Shown here in pieces: positions 1 to 6,784 of a DNA stretch of 20,110 nt. The notes below the pieces were generated by a model that saw only the letters and a program-made list of their open reading frames with translations, did no database searches and was not told the DNA's origin. Made by a program: the position numbers and the translations under genes. The stretch's first letter is position 1. Each line of letters begins with the position of its first letter. The stretch comes from a virus. The stretch lies in IMG/VR virus record IMGVR_UViG_3300022752_000490, positions 1 through 20,110 of that record; one strand, 5' to 3'.

Positions 1-39
1 TAATAGGTGTAAGGACTAATTATCCAGTTTATAATTTTT

Positions 40-1053
40 CTAATCATCTCTTTCTCCTTTAAACCACTGTTTACTATAAAGTCTTATTTTAAGAGCTGTT
101 TTGTGTTTTGAAGATAATATCATAGACAGTGTTCTTAGTTTTCCATACTTAACAATACTATCATTTATATCTTTGCAGTTGGACCAATCAGGAAAACTCA
201 CACTCCAATTTTGTTCAATGGCCTGTGCTACAATTTTAGGACCTTCGTGATCTCGATCTGGTACTACAATGACTTCTTTATTTAAGGAATTGATTAAGGA
301 GATCTGCTGAGAATTTAATTCGCTGCCTAGTATAGCCACACCATCTATGCTGATAGCGTCAAATGGTCCTTCAGATACTATGATAAATTTTCTTTCATAG
401 TTTTGATTATCAAAATTAAAAACATATCCAGGTTGTTGTTCACTGATATATTTAGGCTTATGGTCTGTGATTCGTCTAGCAGTATATCCTACAATTAGTC
501 CTTGATATCTAAATGGAATAATAACTCTATCTATATAATTTGGAGACCAATAAAAATCAAAATCGAATGGATTATCAAACCCTCTATTAACAACGTAATT
601 TATTATGCTAAGGTACTTTTCTACTAATTCTTTTGCTGGTTCTACTTCCATGATTTTAGCCCATTCGGTCAAGGGTTTAGCTAGTTCAGGTAGTTCTCTG
701 TTATCAAACTTTGGTATTAGGCTAGCATAATTATTTTTTTCTAATTCATCTTTAAGTTTCAGACTTTCAAAAGAACATTTGCTAATTAGGTCATCTGACA
801 CATTAATCCAGTGCAAGAATTTTTTAAATTTTAATGTAAGCATTCTACCAGATTGCCAACTAGTTTTAAAACCGCAATTAAAACAGTGATAGCTAATATG
901 ATCGCCGTTTAAGATAATTCCACCGCGTTGTCTGTTATCTTGTCCTGTGCCCATATGGTGACAACACACCGCATTAAAGCTGATCCAGCCACTGGGTGTG
1001 GTTTTTCTTTTGTAGGGCAGATGACTAAACACTGTGTCTATGATAAGGCTCAT
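40..1053 (-). CDS. 61: T4 gp61-like DNA primase
   Basis: Probable primase that makes RNA primers for lagging-strand synthesis with the phage helicase. The N-terminal part has a zinc-binding pattern: a Cys-x-His pair near residues 31-33 and a Cys-x-x-Cys (HCFNCGFK) near 56-63. The C-terminal part is a Toprim domain, with the EGPFDA acidic motif near residue 228, the VPDRDHEG Asp-x-Asp motif near 263, and a KDINDSIVKYG segment near 293 that matches the KDVND region of T4 gp61. The length, 337 residues, is very close to the 342 of T4 gp61. The ATG start is 9 bp after the stop of the virion gene, with no strong ribosome binding site. It is the last gene of the minus-strand run in this window. The primase call is strong; orthology to gp61 is inferred from architecture and the C-terminal match. 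Confidence 0.85.
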   Translation of the reverse strand: MSLIIDTVFSHLPYKRKTTPSGWISFNAVCCHHMGTGQDNRQRGGIILNGDHISYHCFNCGFKTSWQSGRMLTLKFKKFLHWINVSDDLISKCSFESLKLKDELEKNNYASLIPKFDNRELPELAKPLTEWAKIMEVEPAKELVEKYLSIINYVVNRGFDNPFDFDFYWSPNYIDRVIIPFRYQGLIVGYTARRITDHKPKYISEQQPGYVFNFDNQNYERKFIIVSEGPFDAISIDGVAILGSELNSQQISLINSLNKEVIVVPDRDHEGPKIVAQAIEQNWSVSFPDWSNCKDINDSIVKYGKLRTLSMILSSKHKTALKIRLYSKQWFKGERDD

Positions 1054-1062
1054 AGCATTAGT

Positions 1063-1869
1063 TTAGCGTCTCACTAGGATTCTGTCAATCTTTCCGGTAT
1101 TGCCTGTGTCCAATACGTATTTTATTCTAGCCCAAACCAAGTTATTGCTATAGTCTTCACCAGTATAGGTCTTGGTCACCGATGATGTACTGCTGGTCAC
1201 AGCGAATGATTCAACTGTTCTCCAATCTGTAGCAGTGCTGACGACTACATCTTCAGTAAATTGTACATCAATTGTGCCCTCAAACAGCTCCAAGTAAAAG
1301 TCAAAATTTACAGTTTGAACAGTGCTTCGATCGTTGGGTTGATTTATTTCTGCTGCTTCGCTATAGTAGGTATAGACAAAAGGTTCTACATTATCGTCTA
1401 CCATATAATGGAATCTGTCTATTTCAATAGGTGGTAATTCCTTTGGCATCACATGACCTATAAGGTCTAGTGTTCCGCTTAGACCAAACTGTGTATCTCC
1501 ATAAACTGGGCTACGAGTGCCATCAGAATTGTCTATATAAATGGTATAGTGCAGGAATTGTGGGGCCAGACTGGCCAATACTCTAGCAGGAATAGTCACA
1601 GTGGCCAGACCTGGCGTCAACAAATGAGTTACTGTGGCTGTATAGATTTCCTGATCTAGTTGATCCATTAGTACACAGCGTATAGTTTTGTCGCTGACTG
1701 TGATTCGTTTTTGTTCACTGTTTTTAAAATCAAGCAGTAGTTCATTATCTAGTCCTTTATAGATTTTAAATTTACGTTGATACACGATTCTATACTCCGT
1801 ATTATGAGCAGTCAAATCAGCAGTTATTTCCATTCGGTTTGGATATAAATAAGCGGTAATTTTTTGCAT
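1063..1869 (-). CDS. virion structural protein (baseplate/tail type)
   Basis: A 268-residue, beta-rich protein with no signal peptide or membrane segment. The N-terminus (ITAYLYPNRMEITADL, then KIYKGLDNELLLDF) resembles the amino-terminal domain of virion structural proteins of T4-like cyanophages, which also recalls upper-baseplate (BppU-like) proteins. The rest is rich in Thr, Ser and Val strands and ends in a domain (VWARIKYVL...KIDRILVRR) typical of these proteins. A late-promoter-like CATAAATA lies about 20 bp upstream on the minus strand, and a GAGG ribosome-binding site sits 10 bp before the ATG; both suit late virion expression. It is divergent from the forward gene at 1894. The exact position in the virion cannot be told from sequence; the family match is from memory. 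Confidence 0.65.
   Translation of the reverse strand: MQKITAYLYPNRMEITADLTAHNTEYRIVYQRKFKIYKGLDNELLLDFKNSEQKRITVSDKTIRCVLMDQLDQEIYTATVTHLLTPGLATVTIPARVLASLAPQFLHYTIYIDNSDGTRSPVYGDTQFGLSGTLDLIGHVMPKELPPIEIDRFHYMVDDNVEPFVYTYYSEAAEINQPNDRSTVQTVNFDFYLELFEGTIDVQFTEDVVVSTATDWRTVESFAVTSSTSSVTKTYTGEDYSNNLVWARIKYVLDTGNTGKIDRILVRR
1844..1851 (+). promoter_or_regulatory. T4-type late promoter motif (TATAAATA)
   Basis: An exact match to the T4 late -10 element TATAAATA, recognised in T4 by gp55 with the gp45 clamp. It lies 42 bp upstream of the ATG at 1894 and inside the first codons of the divergent virion gene. It is the only exact plus-strand copy I found in the window, and it points at the only forward gene in this part of the window. 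Confidence 0.5.
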
Positions 1870-1888
1870 TGGTGATTCGCCTCAACTT

Positions 1889-1896
1889 TATTTATG
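1889..1896 (-). promoter_or_regulatory. late promoter-like motif CATAAATA for the virion gene
   Basis: On the minus strand this reads CATAAATA, seven of eight bases of the T4 late consensus (the first base varies in many relatives). It lies about 20 bp upstream of the virion gene ATG at 1869. Its first bases are the complement of the ATG of the divergent forward gene. Confidence 0.4.
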
Positions 1897-2274
1897 GCTA
1901 AATTAAGAGACAATATACAACAACAGCTACCTTTTATCAGTGTTTTACATTATGGTGATGAAGAATACGTAGGAATTATCATTAATCAAGATCAACATGT
2001 TACCAGTTTTTTTGACCTTGCTATGATAAAGAACAATGAAGAAAAAAGCCTCCTATTGGAAGTAGGAGAAATATGGTGGTGGGAAAGTAATCGTCAGATA
2101 CCGATCAGTATATTTTGTCGTAAAGAAGTAGAGCCATTCAAATATGCCATAAAGACCTTCAACAGCAAGGATGTAAGGTTAATACTAGGGCCCACAGTAA
2201 ACTTATTAAATCTCACCATAAAACGAGTCAAGCGCAAACAGGTTCAATTAATCAGAGCGCCCAAGCGTATCTAA
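1894..2274 (+). CDS. conserved phage protein of unknown function
   Basis: A 126-residue protein, alone on the plus strand amid minus-strand genes. Features are an aromatic WWWES stretch near residue 61, an IPISIF strand near 70, and a basic C-terminus (KRVKRKQVQLIRAPKR, from about residue 110) that could contact nucleic acid. The FNSKDVRLILGP segment and the basic tail resemble a small protein I recall from T4-like cyanophages, with no known role. No good ribosome-binding site precedes the ATG; an exact late motif TATAAATA lies 42 bp upstream. Its TAA at 2272-2274 directly abuts the stop of the convergent gene, with no spacer, so no terminator lies between them. Function is not inferred. Confidence 0.75.
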   Translation: MAKLRDNIQQQLPFISVLHYGDEEYVGIIINQDQHVTSFFDLAMIKNNEEKSLLLEVGEIWWWESNRQIPISIFCRKEVEPFKYAIKTFNSKDVRLILGPTVNLLNLTIKRVKRKQVQLIRAPKRI

Positions 2275-2853
2275 TCAAGCATATTCGTAACTTATAGATT
2301 CGCAGATCAAGTTCATTTGTACAACAATAGCAGCAGCATAGGCAGTGGCATGACTTTTTTTAAAGTAGTATTCGTCACCTTCTGGTTTGGTCCATACTTC
2401 GTTCATCACCGTAGTCCAATCTTTGCCAATCAGATAGCGTTTCGCGGGGCGTATCAGGGCCAAAACTGCCGCTAGCTGGGGTATTGTCCTTGGTTTCATT
2501 TCTCTTAAGATCGAACCATGTCCGTTGACGTGAAAGAGCAAATTGACGAAATCGTCCTGTTCTAGTAGTTCCCATAATGGCTCCTGATTAAGTAGTAGGC
2601 TAAGATGTTGTTCATTTTTAATATCTTTATACACACTGGCATTTAAGAAATCGATTTTAAAGTATCCTCGTTGTTCTGCTGTACGATAATCAAGTGAACT
2701 CAAACCTGTAAGAGGATTATAAGGAATAGGCTGTACATAGATACCTGTATTGTGTGCTACAAGTTTATCCTTGTCCAGTCTACTGGCCTTTATGTGGGTA
2801 ATTTTATTCAAAATTTGATTTCTATCAAAGAAATCTATATCAATGTCAGGCAT
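2275..2853 (-). CDS. miniature DnaE (DNA polymerase III alpha)-like protein
   Basis: A 192-residue protein that strings together, in the correct order, the conserved blocks of the bacterial C-family replicative polymerase. It starts with MPDIDIDF (DnaE PDxDxDF, two catalytic aspartates). HNTGIYV follows at 34-40 (DnaE HxGGVVIAP region), then GYFKIDFLN at 63-71 (DnaE KFDFLG, third catalytic aspartate; here Asp68), LALIRPAK at 131-138 (DnaE ALFRPG) and YFKKSHATAYA at 163-173 (DnaE FNKSHSAAYA). Full DnaE is over 1,000 residues; the PHP, most finger, beta-binding and OB parts are absent. I recall similar short proteins in T4-like cyanophages but cannot verify this. The ATG overlaps the stop of the 56-residue gene (TAATG). 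Whether it polymerises, binds DNA or plays a structural role is open. Confidence 0.7.
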   Translation of the reverse strand: MPDIDIDFFDRNQILNKITHIKASRLDKDKLVAHNTGIYVQPIPYNPLTGLSSLDYRTAEQRGYFKIDFLNASVYKDIKNEQHLSLLLNQEPLWELLEQDDFVNLLFHVNGHGSILREMKPRTIPQLAAVLALIRPAKRYLIGKDWTTVMNEVWTKPEGDEYYFKKSHATAYAAAIVVQMNLICESISYEYA

Positions 2854-3023
2854 TAGTGAATAACCTTTGTTTCAAACAACATTAATGGTAAATGATCAGC
2901 TAGGTATTGAGCATAGGTTTCTGCGTCATCATCTGTGTCAAATCCACTTAGAACTACGGCAACAGTTCTATCCGAGTTATTAAACATAATTTCAATGTTT
3001 ATATCTGTATCTTTGTATATCAT
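2853..3023 (-). CDS. small protein of unknown function (56 aa)
   Basis: A 56-residue reading frame that exactly fills the space between its neighbours. Its ATG at 3023 overlaps the upstream zinc-finger gene's TGA by four bases (ATGA), and its TAA shares one base with the ATG of the DnaE-like gene (TAATG). The protein starts MIYKDTDINIEIMFNN and has a VAVVLSGFDTDDDAETYA segment near residue 21, followed by an amphipathic helix; it is acidic and has no membrane segment. Coupling on both sides and the absence of any other use of this 170-bp space make it a real gene in my view. I do not recognise the family. Confidence 0.7.
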   Translation of the reverse strand: MIYKDTDINIEIMFNNSDRTVAVVLSGFDTDDDAETYAQYLADHLPLMLFETKVIH

Positions 3024-3715
3024 AGCTCTGCCTCCTGCACTACCTGTTTTACCAAGTCAATATCCCAAGTTTGTCTATGAAACTTTTTGATCCATAAATT
3101 GGGATCTATAATTGTACTTATTGAAGAAAGCTGATCATCTCTAAAATTAGCCAGCATATCTTTGCCGGTAGGGCTATTCAATATCAGCCAAGGACTTACT
3201 TTACCATCTTTTATGTCAAATACAGCACGATTAGTGCTGACATATCTAAAGTAGTGATTCCACAGACTGTTAAAATCCTTAGCCCAAGATTCCATATGAT
3301 TTATAGATCTTTCCAGGGCAGTCTCCACGCTTTCTGTGTGTATTAGGTTTACTATATATTTTTGATAAAGATCCTCTCTGCACCAATGGTCCAATTTAAC
3401 TCCGCTAGTTACCACATAGTCTATAAATTTTTCAGGATAAAGTGGATTTACATTAGCAATAAAGCTGCCGAATTTCACAAAGGCAGTATAGTAAGGGCTT
3501 TTTGTAAACTCATCGTAGGTCTTTGTTTCATTCTGATTTTGTGTTAGTTGATAGAATCTATTATAAGTTTGGAATCCTGCTAGATTTGCCCTAGTATCTT
3601 TACTCATATATCTGCGTTTTTGTTCGCACATATGCACTGCCAATGTTTTTTCTTGAGTAAACTTAGATTTACAGTATCTACAAACAAATGGATTATTCAC
3701 AGAAAGTTGTAGCAT
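3020..3715 (-). CDS. C2HC zinc-finger protein of unknown function
   Basis: A 231-residue protein. The N-terminus holds a zinc-finger-like pattern, Cys12-x2-Cys15-x12-His28-x-Cys30, within FVCRYCKSKF and LAVHMCEQKRRY, followed by a basic KRRYM. The remainder is mostly helical and aromatic (for example LWNHYFRYV near residue 152, and FHRQTWDIDLVKQVV near the end), with no catalytic motif I know. Similar N-terminal fingers followed by CExKRRY occur in T4-like cyanophage proteins of unknown role, from memory. Its ATG is two bases after the stop of the clamp-loader-like gene, and its TGA overlaps the next ATG. A nucleic-acid-binding role in replication or late transcription is a guess from context. 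Confidence 0.7.
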   Translation of the reverse strand: MLQLSVNNPFVCRYCKSKFTQEKTLAVHMCEQKRRYMSKDTRANLAGFQTYNRFYQLTQNQNETKTYDEFTKSPYYTAFVKFGSFIANVNPLYPEKFIDYVVTSGVKLDHWCREDLYQKYIVNLIHTESVETALERSINHMESWAKDFNSLWNHYFRYVSTNRAVFDIKDGKVSPWLILNSPTGKDMLANFRDDQLSSISTIIDPNLWIKKFHRQTWDIDLVKQVVQEAEL

Positions 3716-3717
3716 GT

Positions 3718-4194
3718 TTAAATCAGATCTGCGATTTCTTTATCACTATATCCGTGATCTTTGGCCAGTTCTTTCAGCTCCTTTTTAGTATAAAGTTTGG
3801 CCATGAGATCAATTTCATCATCTTTACGATCAGGGTAAATTTCACTTAGAAACTTTGTTGATTTGTTCATGGCCTGATCCTTCTTTTTCATGCCTAACCA
3901 TTCGTGGAAGAATATTTTCTTGCTAGGATGATGGCACATACACAGTAACATCCATAATAATTTAGGATGCTTTTGTAAATCATTCCAATATTTATTAAAA
4001 TATTCATTAGTATAGAGTATGAAATGTCTTTGTATTTCTTTGTTCTGACCTTTCACATTGCTCACATATCTATTCAATAGATAAAAACTATTCTTCAAGT
4101 CCTTTCTTTCATTATCCGATAGTTCATCCCATAGAGGTTTGAAGTCCATATCTACAGCCGCTAGTTTTTCTTTTAAACTAAGTTTTTCACTCAT
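3718..4194 (-). CDS. possible gp62-like clamp-loader small subunit
   Basis: A 158-residue, highly charged helical protein. The order of conserved spots follows the short gp62 of marine T4-like phages: LLNRYVS near residue 39, then YTNEYFNKYW near 62 (the N-E-x-N spot), then KIFFHEWLGMKKKD near 93 (the RFSKW spot), and a C-terminal GYSDKEIADL. In T4, gp62 joins gp44 to load the gp45 clamp. No gp44 or gp45 gene is visible in the window, so context does not confirm this. The match is weak in sequence and could be chance similarity among helical proteins. Expression is probably coupled with the 83-residue gene upstream (9-bp gap) and the zinc-finger gene downstream (2-bp gap). Confidence 0.5.
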   Translation of the reverse strand: MSEKLSLKEKLAAVDMDFKPLWDELSDNERKDLKNSFYLLNRYVSNVKGQNKEIQRHFILYTNEYFNKYWNDLQKHPKLLWMLLCMCHHPSKKIFFHEWLGMKKKDQAMNKSTKFLSEIYPDRKDDEIDLMAKLYTKKELKELAKDHGYSDKEIADLI

Positions 4195-4203
4195 TTGCTA
4201 TGC

Positions 4204-4455
4204 TCACTTTGGATTATCTTTTGATAATCTATATAGTATTATAGCATTTTCCATAACTCTTTGTAAAGCCGGATTGGTTTTCGCTTCTTGCCTCACTTCG
4301 TTCCATAAAATATGATTTTCTAAATCAGCTTGTCCTTCGCTGTGTCGTATACCAACGATAAATTTTTCGTCAGACCCAAATTCTCTTGCGTAGATAGTAG
4401 CACCATTATCCGGGCTTTCATAGATATATTGATGTCCAGGTTTAAGTTGTCCCAT
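4204..4455 (-). CDS. small conserved phage protein, unknown function
   Basis: An 83-residue protein. It starts with MGQLKPGHQYIYESPDNG, then TIYAREFGS and FIVGIRH, a beta-rich N-terminal half, followed by a helical half (LWNEVRQEAKTNPALQRV) and the tail LYRLSKDNPK. I recall a family with the same layout (PGxxYIYE...YARE.G, then LWxEIRxxAxTNPxLQ) in T4-like cyanophages, without known function. It begins one base after the stop of the cupin gene, so it is probably translated together with it. Confidence 0.7.
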   Translation of the reverse strand: MGQLKPGHQYIYESPDNGATIYAREFGSDEKFIVGIRHSEGQADLENHILWNEVRQEAKTNPALQRVMENAIILYRLSKDNPK

Positions 4456-4456
4456 G

Positions 4457-4804
4457 TTAGTCCTTTCTAAATCCCACAGTTTCTCTTTCTATATCATCGT
4501 GGTCAAATTCTGCCCAATACAATTCAAATGCTGTAGTGTCTGATAAAGCTTCAAACTGATGATATTCTCCAGGAGCCACTTTAGTATATTGGCCTTCTCG
4601 TAGAATAGTTTCATCTACTAGGTCATAGTTGTTTTTCCATACACGAACAGATAAACATCCTCGTTCAACATAGAAACCATTCCATTTGTGTTTGTGCTTG
4701 TGTTTACTACAGACACCCCCTTTTTTAATTTCTATACGGTGAAATTCTAGCACACCGTTAGCCTCTAATAATTCAGTTACACCCCAAACTTTTCCTGCTT
4801 TCAT
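4457..4804 (-). CDS. single-domain cupin (sugar isomerase-like)
   Basis: A 115-residue cupin. The barrel motifs are visible: a histidine run HKHKHKWNGFYVERG at 35-49 (metal ligands and the glycine turn) and PGEYHQF at 78-84 with His82 as the later ligand. The N-terminal KVWG-x-TE near residue 5 is typical of phosphomannose-isomerase-like or sugar-epimerase-like cupins. I chose the ATG at 4804 over the GTG at 4816, because a GAGG ribosome-binding site lies about seven bases before the ATG and the GTG is inside the previous gene's stop. It lies in the replication block, far from the sugar genes. Substrate is unknown. Its end (DHDDIERETVG) recalls the end of the cupin half of the fusion at 18499. 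Confidence 0.75.
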   Translation of the reverse strand: MKAGKVWGVTELLEANGVLEFHRIEIKKGGVCSKHKHKHKWNGFYVERGCLSVRVWKNNYDLVDETILREGQYTKVAPGEYHQFEALSDTTAFELYWAEFDHDDIERETVGFRKD

Positions 4805-4812
4805 TTTTGTCC

Positions 4813-5319
4813 TCACAGTATCTTACTAAGGTCGATCATTTCACTTTGACGACTTATTTCTTTTACAAAATAAGCGCAACTGGGTTTTGGTTCAGCGTTT
4901 AGTGGTACTGCCAGTAATTGATTGTTTTTCATTTTAGGAAAATACCATTTTACGTCATTATAAAAATTAATAATTTCTATTTTATAAAATTCTACCTTAA
5001 ACCCGCTCAATGGGTTAAAACAAAAGGCTTCAAATCCTCTATCATTTAAGCTGGTAAGTGGTAAGATTTCTATATCGCAAGCACTGGTACTATCACCCAC
5101 AGCAATATTCCAATCAATAGGCATAGTAATTTCATTTTCTCCTATTTTTAGCACCATAGCAGGGCTATTAAAGCTTTCTAAAAATATTAATGGCATAAAA
5201 TAAAAATCTGGATTACGATTATCACTATTATCTAAAACTGCGAATCTCATATCGTCTTCTACTTCATCGGGTAAGTTATTTAGGTCGAATGCCCTATTGT
5301 CTAAAGTTAAAATCTGCAT
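4813..5319 (-). CDS. conserved phage protein downstream of uvsW
   Basis: A 168-residue protein. The start is set at MQILTLDNRAF (ATG at 5319), one base after the UvsW stop; a longer frame exists but would run 84 bases into uvsW with nothing to recommend it. Visible features are DMRFAVLDNSDNRNPDFYF near residue 24, PLTSLNDRGFEAFCFNPLSG near 97, and DVKWYFPKMKNNQLLAVPL near 123. I recall proteins of this pattern, next to uvsW, in T4-like cyanophages; function is unknown. The sequence suggests a compact beta-rich fold with no catalytic motif. Position right after uvsW suggests cotranscription. Confidence 0.75.
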   Translation of the reverse strand: MQILTLDNRAFDLNNLPDEVEDDMRFAVLDNSDNRNPDFYFMPLIFLESFNSPAMVLKIGENEITMPIDWNIAVGDSTSACDIEILPLTSLNDRGFEAFCFNPLSGFKVEFYKIEIINFYNDVKWYFPKMKNNQLLAVPLNAEPKPSCAYFVKEISRQSEMIDLSKIL

Positions 5320-5320
5320 A

Positions 5321-6784
5321 TTATTTCCAATCAATCTTGTCATGTGTAAAAGGATATCGAGCTTCCTTATAAAATTTTTTCCGTTGTGTAAGATGTCGTT
5401 TGGCAAACTTACAAGTACTGGTTATATCCCAGATTTGTACGAAGTCTTTATCTTCGGCCTTTCTAATGCCTCGCCCAATACTTTGTATAACCCTGACAAA
5501 GCTTTTTCCGGGTTCCAAAAGAACCAAATTAAAAATCCGAGGAATATTAATACCCACAGCGGCCACACCATAAGTCGCCACAATAATCTTGTTATCCACT
5601 GTTTTAATTTCATCATACTCTTCTTTTCGATCTTTGGTTTTTACTTCTCCTGATATGAACACTGAGTCTTTTAAAATTTCCACTAAATGTTTACCAGTAT
5701 CTAGTCTATTAACTAAGACCAATGTGTTTCCACTTTGTGATATACCTTGTACCATATTGGCAATATATCTAACTCTATCTTTGTCTGTTACCAAATATTT
5801 GTTTTCTTCTGCATAGGTTTTAAATTCTGGCAAATCGATTAGTTGAGCAACATTAACGTGACAATTGCTCAACACTCCTGTTTCTTGGAGTTCATATGCA
5901 CTTACACGGTTAATCAATGGTCCTATACTGGCAAAAATTGCTTGATTTTCATAATCTTCTTTAGGAACCGTGCCTGTTAGTCCCCAACGTATCGGAGCAT
6001 TAGAAAGATTCTGAGTTAATAGTTTTTTTAGCACTGCGGCCTTAGCCATATGTACTTCGTCCACGATCACTGTGGTAATATTTGATAAAAATTGATCAAG
6101 TAATTCCGCATCTTTCAAGCTATCTTTGCTTTTTTTATCTAGTATGTTAAGACTTTGCCAAGTGCATATTGTATGTGTTCTAGCTAATTCTTTACGATCC
6201 CCGTAATAGACACCAACATCTAATTTACAGTTGCGAAAGTCTTCTTCTGTTTGTTCTACTAGACTTTTATTTGGTACAATAGTAATTGTTCTTCCGTAAG
6301 GTTCGCACAATTTACTCAGAGTAGCAGTTGTTATTGTTTTACCAAATCCAGTTGCGATTTCTTGTAGACATTGTGGATTAGAAAGAAATTTATTAATAAC
6401 TTCTACTTGATCTTCACGTAATCTTATAGGCTGGCCTTGATAGATATGTCCTTCAGGCCAAGTTTGATCTTTCCAGTAATCTGTAGTAATTTTTTCAAAC
6501 TGAATATCAAAGGTATTTCTATGATCTTCAATCTCAGCAATATCAACATTAGATTTTTCCAATACATCTATTATTTTAGGTAGTTGATGTAGATATCCTG
6601 TACCTCCTAGGCCAAATAAGGTCAAGCTGCCATCCCATCTTCCAAGTTTATAAGCTGGTCGATATCTGGCAGTAGGATCGAGATACTTAAATGTATTTGA
6701 TAATTTTTTACGTACTTCTAAGGAGAGACCTTCTATTTTTAGATTAACCTCATCTCTTATAATTAGTTTACATGATGGCATCAT
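5321..6784 (-). CDS. uvsW: UvsW-like superfamily 2 helicase
   Basis: An ATP-dependent helicase/translocase. In T4, UvsW unwinds branched DNA and R-loops, regresses forks and helps switch replication from origin- to recombination-dependent mode. Numbered from the ATG at 6784, the Walker A motif ATGFGKT is at 144-150, DEVH at 242-245, LTGT at 269-272, and motif VI QSIGRGIRK at 434-442. The N-terminal region (NTFKYLDPTARYRP...LGRWDGSLTLF) matches the T4 UvsW substrate-binding domain (F.PRFRYGNWDGRIRLL). Length 487, versus about 500 in T4. The start MMPSCKLIIRDE has an AGGA site four bases upstream and overlaps the preceding gene by 17 bp; an earlier start at 6805 is less likely. It probably shares the promoter at 7965-7993. 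Confidence 0.9.
   Translation of the reverse strand: MMPSCKLIIRDEVNLKIEGLSLEVRKKLSNTFKYLDPTARYRPAYKLGRWDGSLTLFGLGGTGYLHQLPKIIDVLEKSNVDIAEIEDHRNTFDIQFEKITTDYWKDQTWPEGHIYQGQPIRLREDQVEVINKFLSNPQCLQEIATGFGKTITTATLSKLCEPYGRTITIVPNKSLVEQTEEDFRNCKLDVGVYYGDRKELARTHTICTWQSLNILDKKSKDSLKDAELLDQFLSNITTVIVDEVHMAKAAVLKKLLTQNLSNAPIRWGLTGTVPKEDYENQAIFASIGPLINRVSAYELQETGVLSNCHVNVAQLIDLPEFKTYAEENKYLVTDKDRVRYIANMVQGISQSGNTLVLVNRLDTGKHLVEILKDSVFISGEVKTKDRKEEYDEIKTVDNKIIVATYGVAAVGINIPRIFNLVLLEPGKSFVRVIQSIGRGIRKAEDKDFVQIWDITSTCKFAKRHLTQRKKFYKEARYPFTHDKIDWK

Noticed and set aside
1-39. Left edge before the primase stop
   Set aside because: No start codon, promoter or hairpin visible in these bases; nothing to annotate.
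2375-2575. A 66-residue minus-strand frame inside the DnaE-like gene
   Set aside because: It lies wholly inside a better-supported frame and its translation looks like low-complexity shadow sequence.
2275-2853. That the DnaE-like gene is a truncated remnant of a host polymerase gene
   Set aside because: Neighbouring frames hold no further DnaE sequence, and the gene fits its neighbours by start/stop overlap, so a broken host gene is unlikely.
3362-3547. A plus-strand frame of 61 residues, opposite the zinc-finger gene
   Set aside because: Antisense to a gene with a clear zinc-finger motif, no ribosome-binding site and no recognisable product.
3989-3996. AATAAATA on the minus strand inside the gp62-like gene
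   Set aside because: Seven of eight late-promoter bases, but it points into a gene body far from any start, as AT-rich sequence will by chance.
5297-5653. Plus-strand frames at the uvsW 3' end
   Set aside because: They are antisense shadows of uvsW, which has all helicase motifs.
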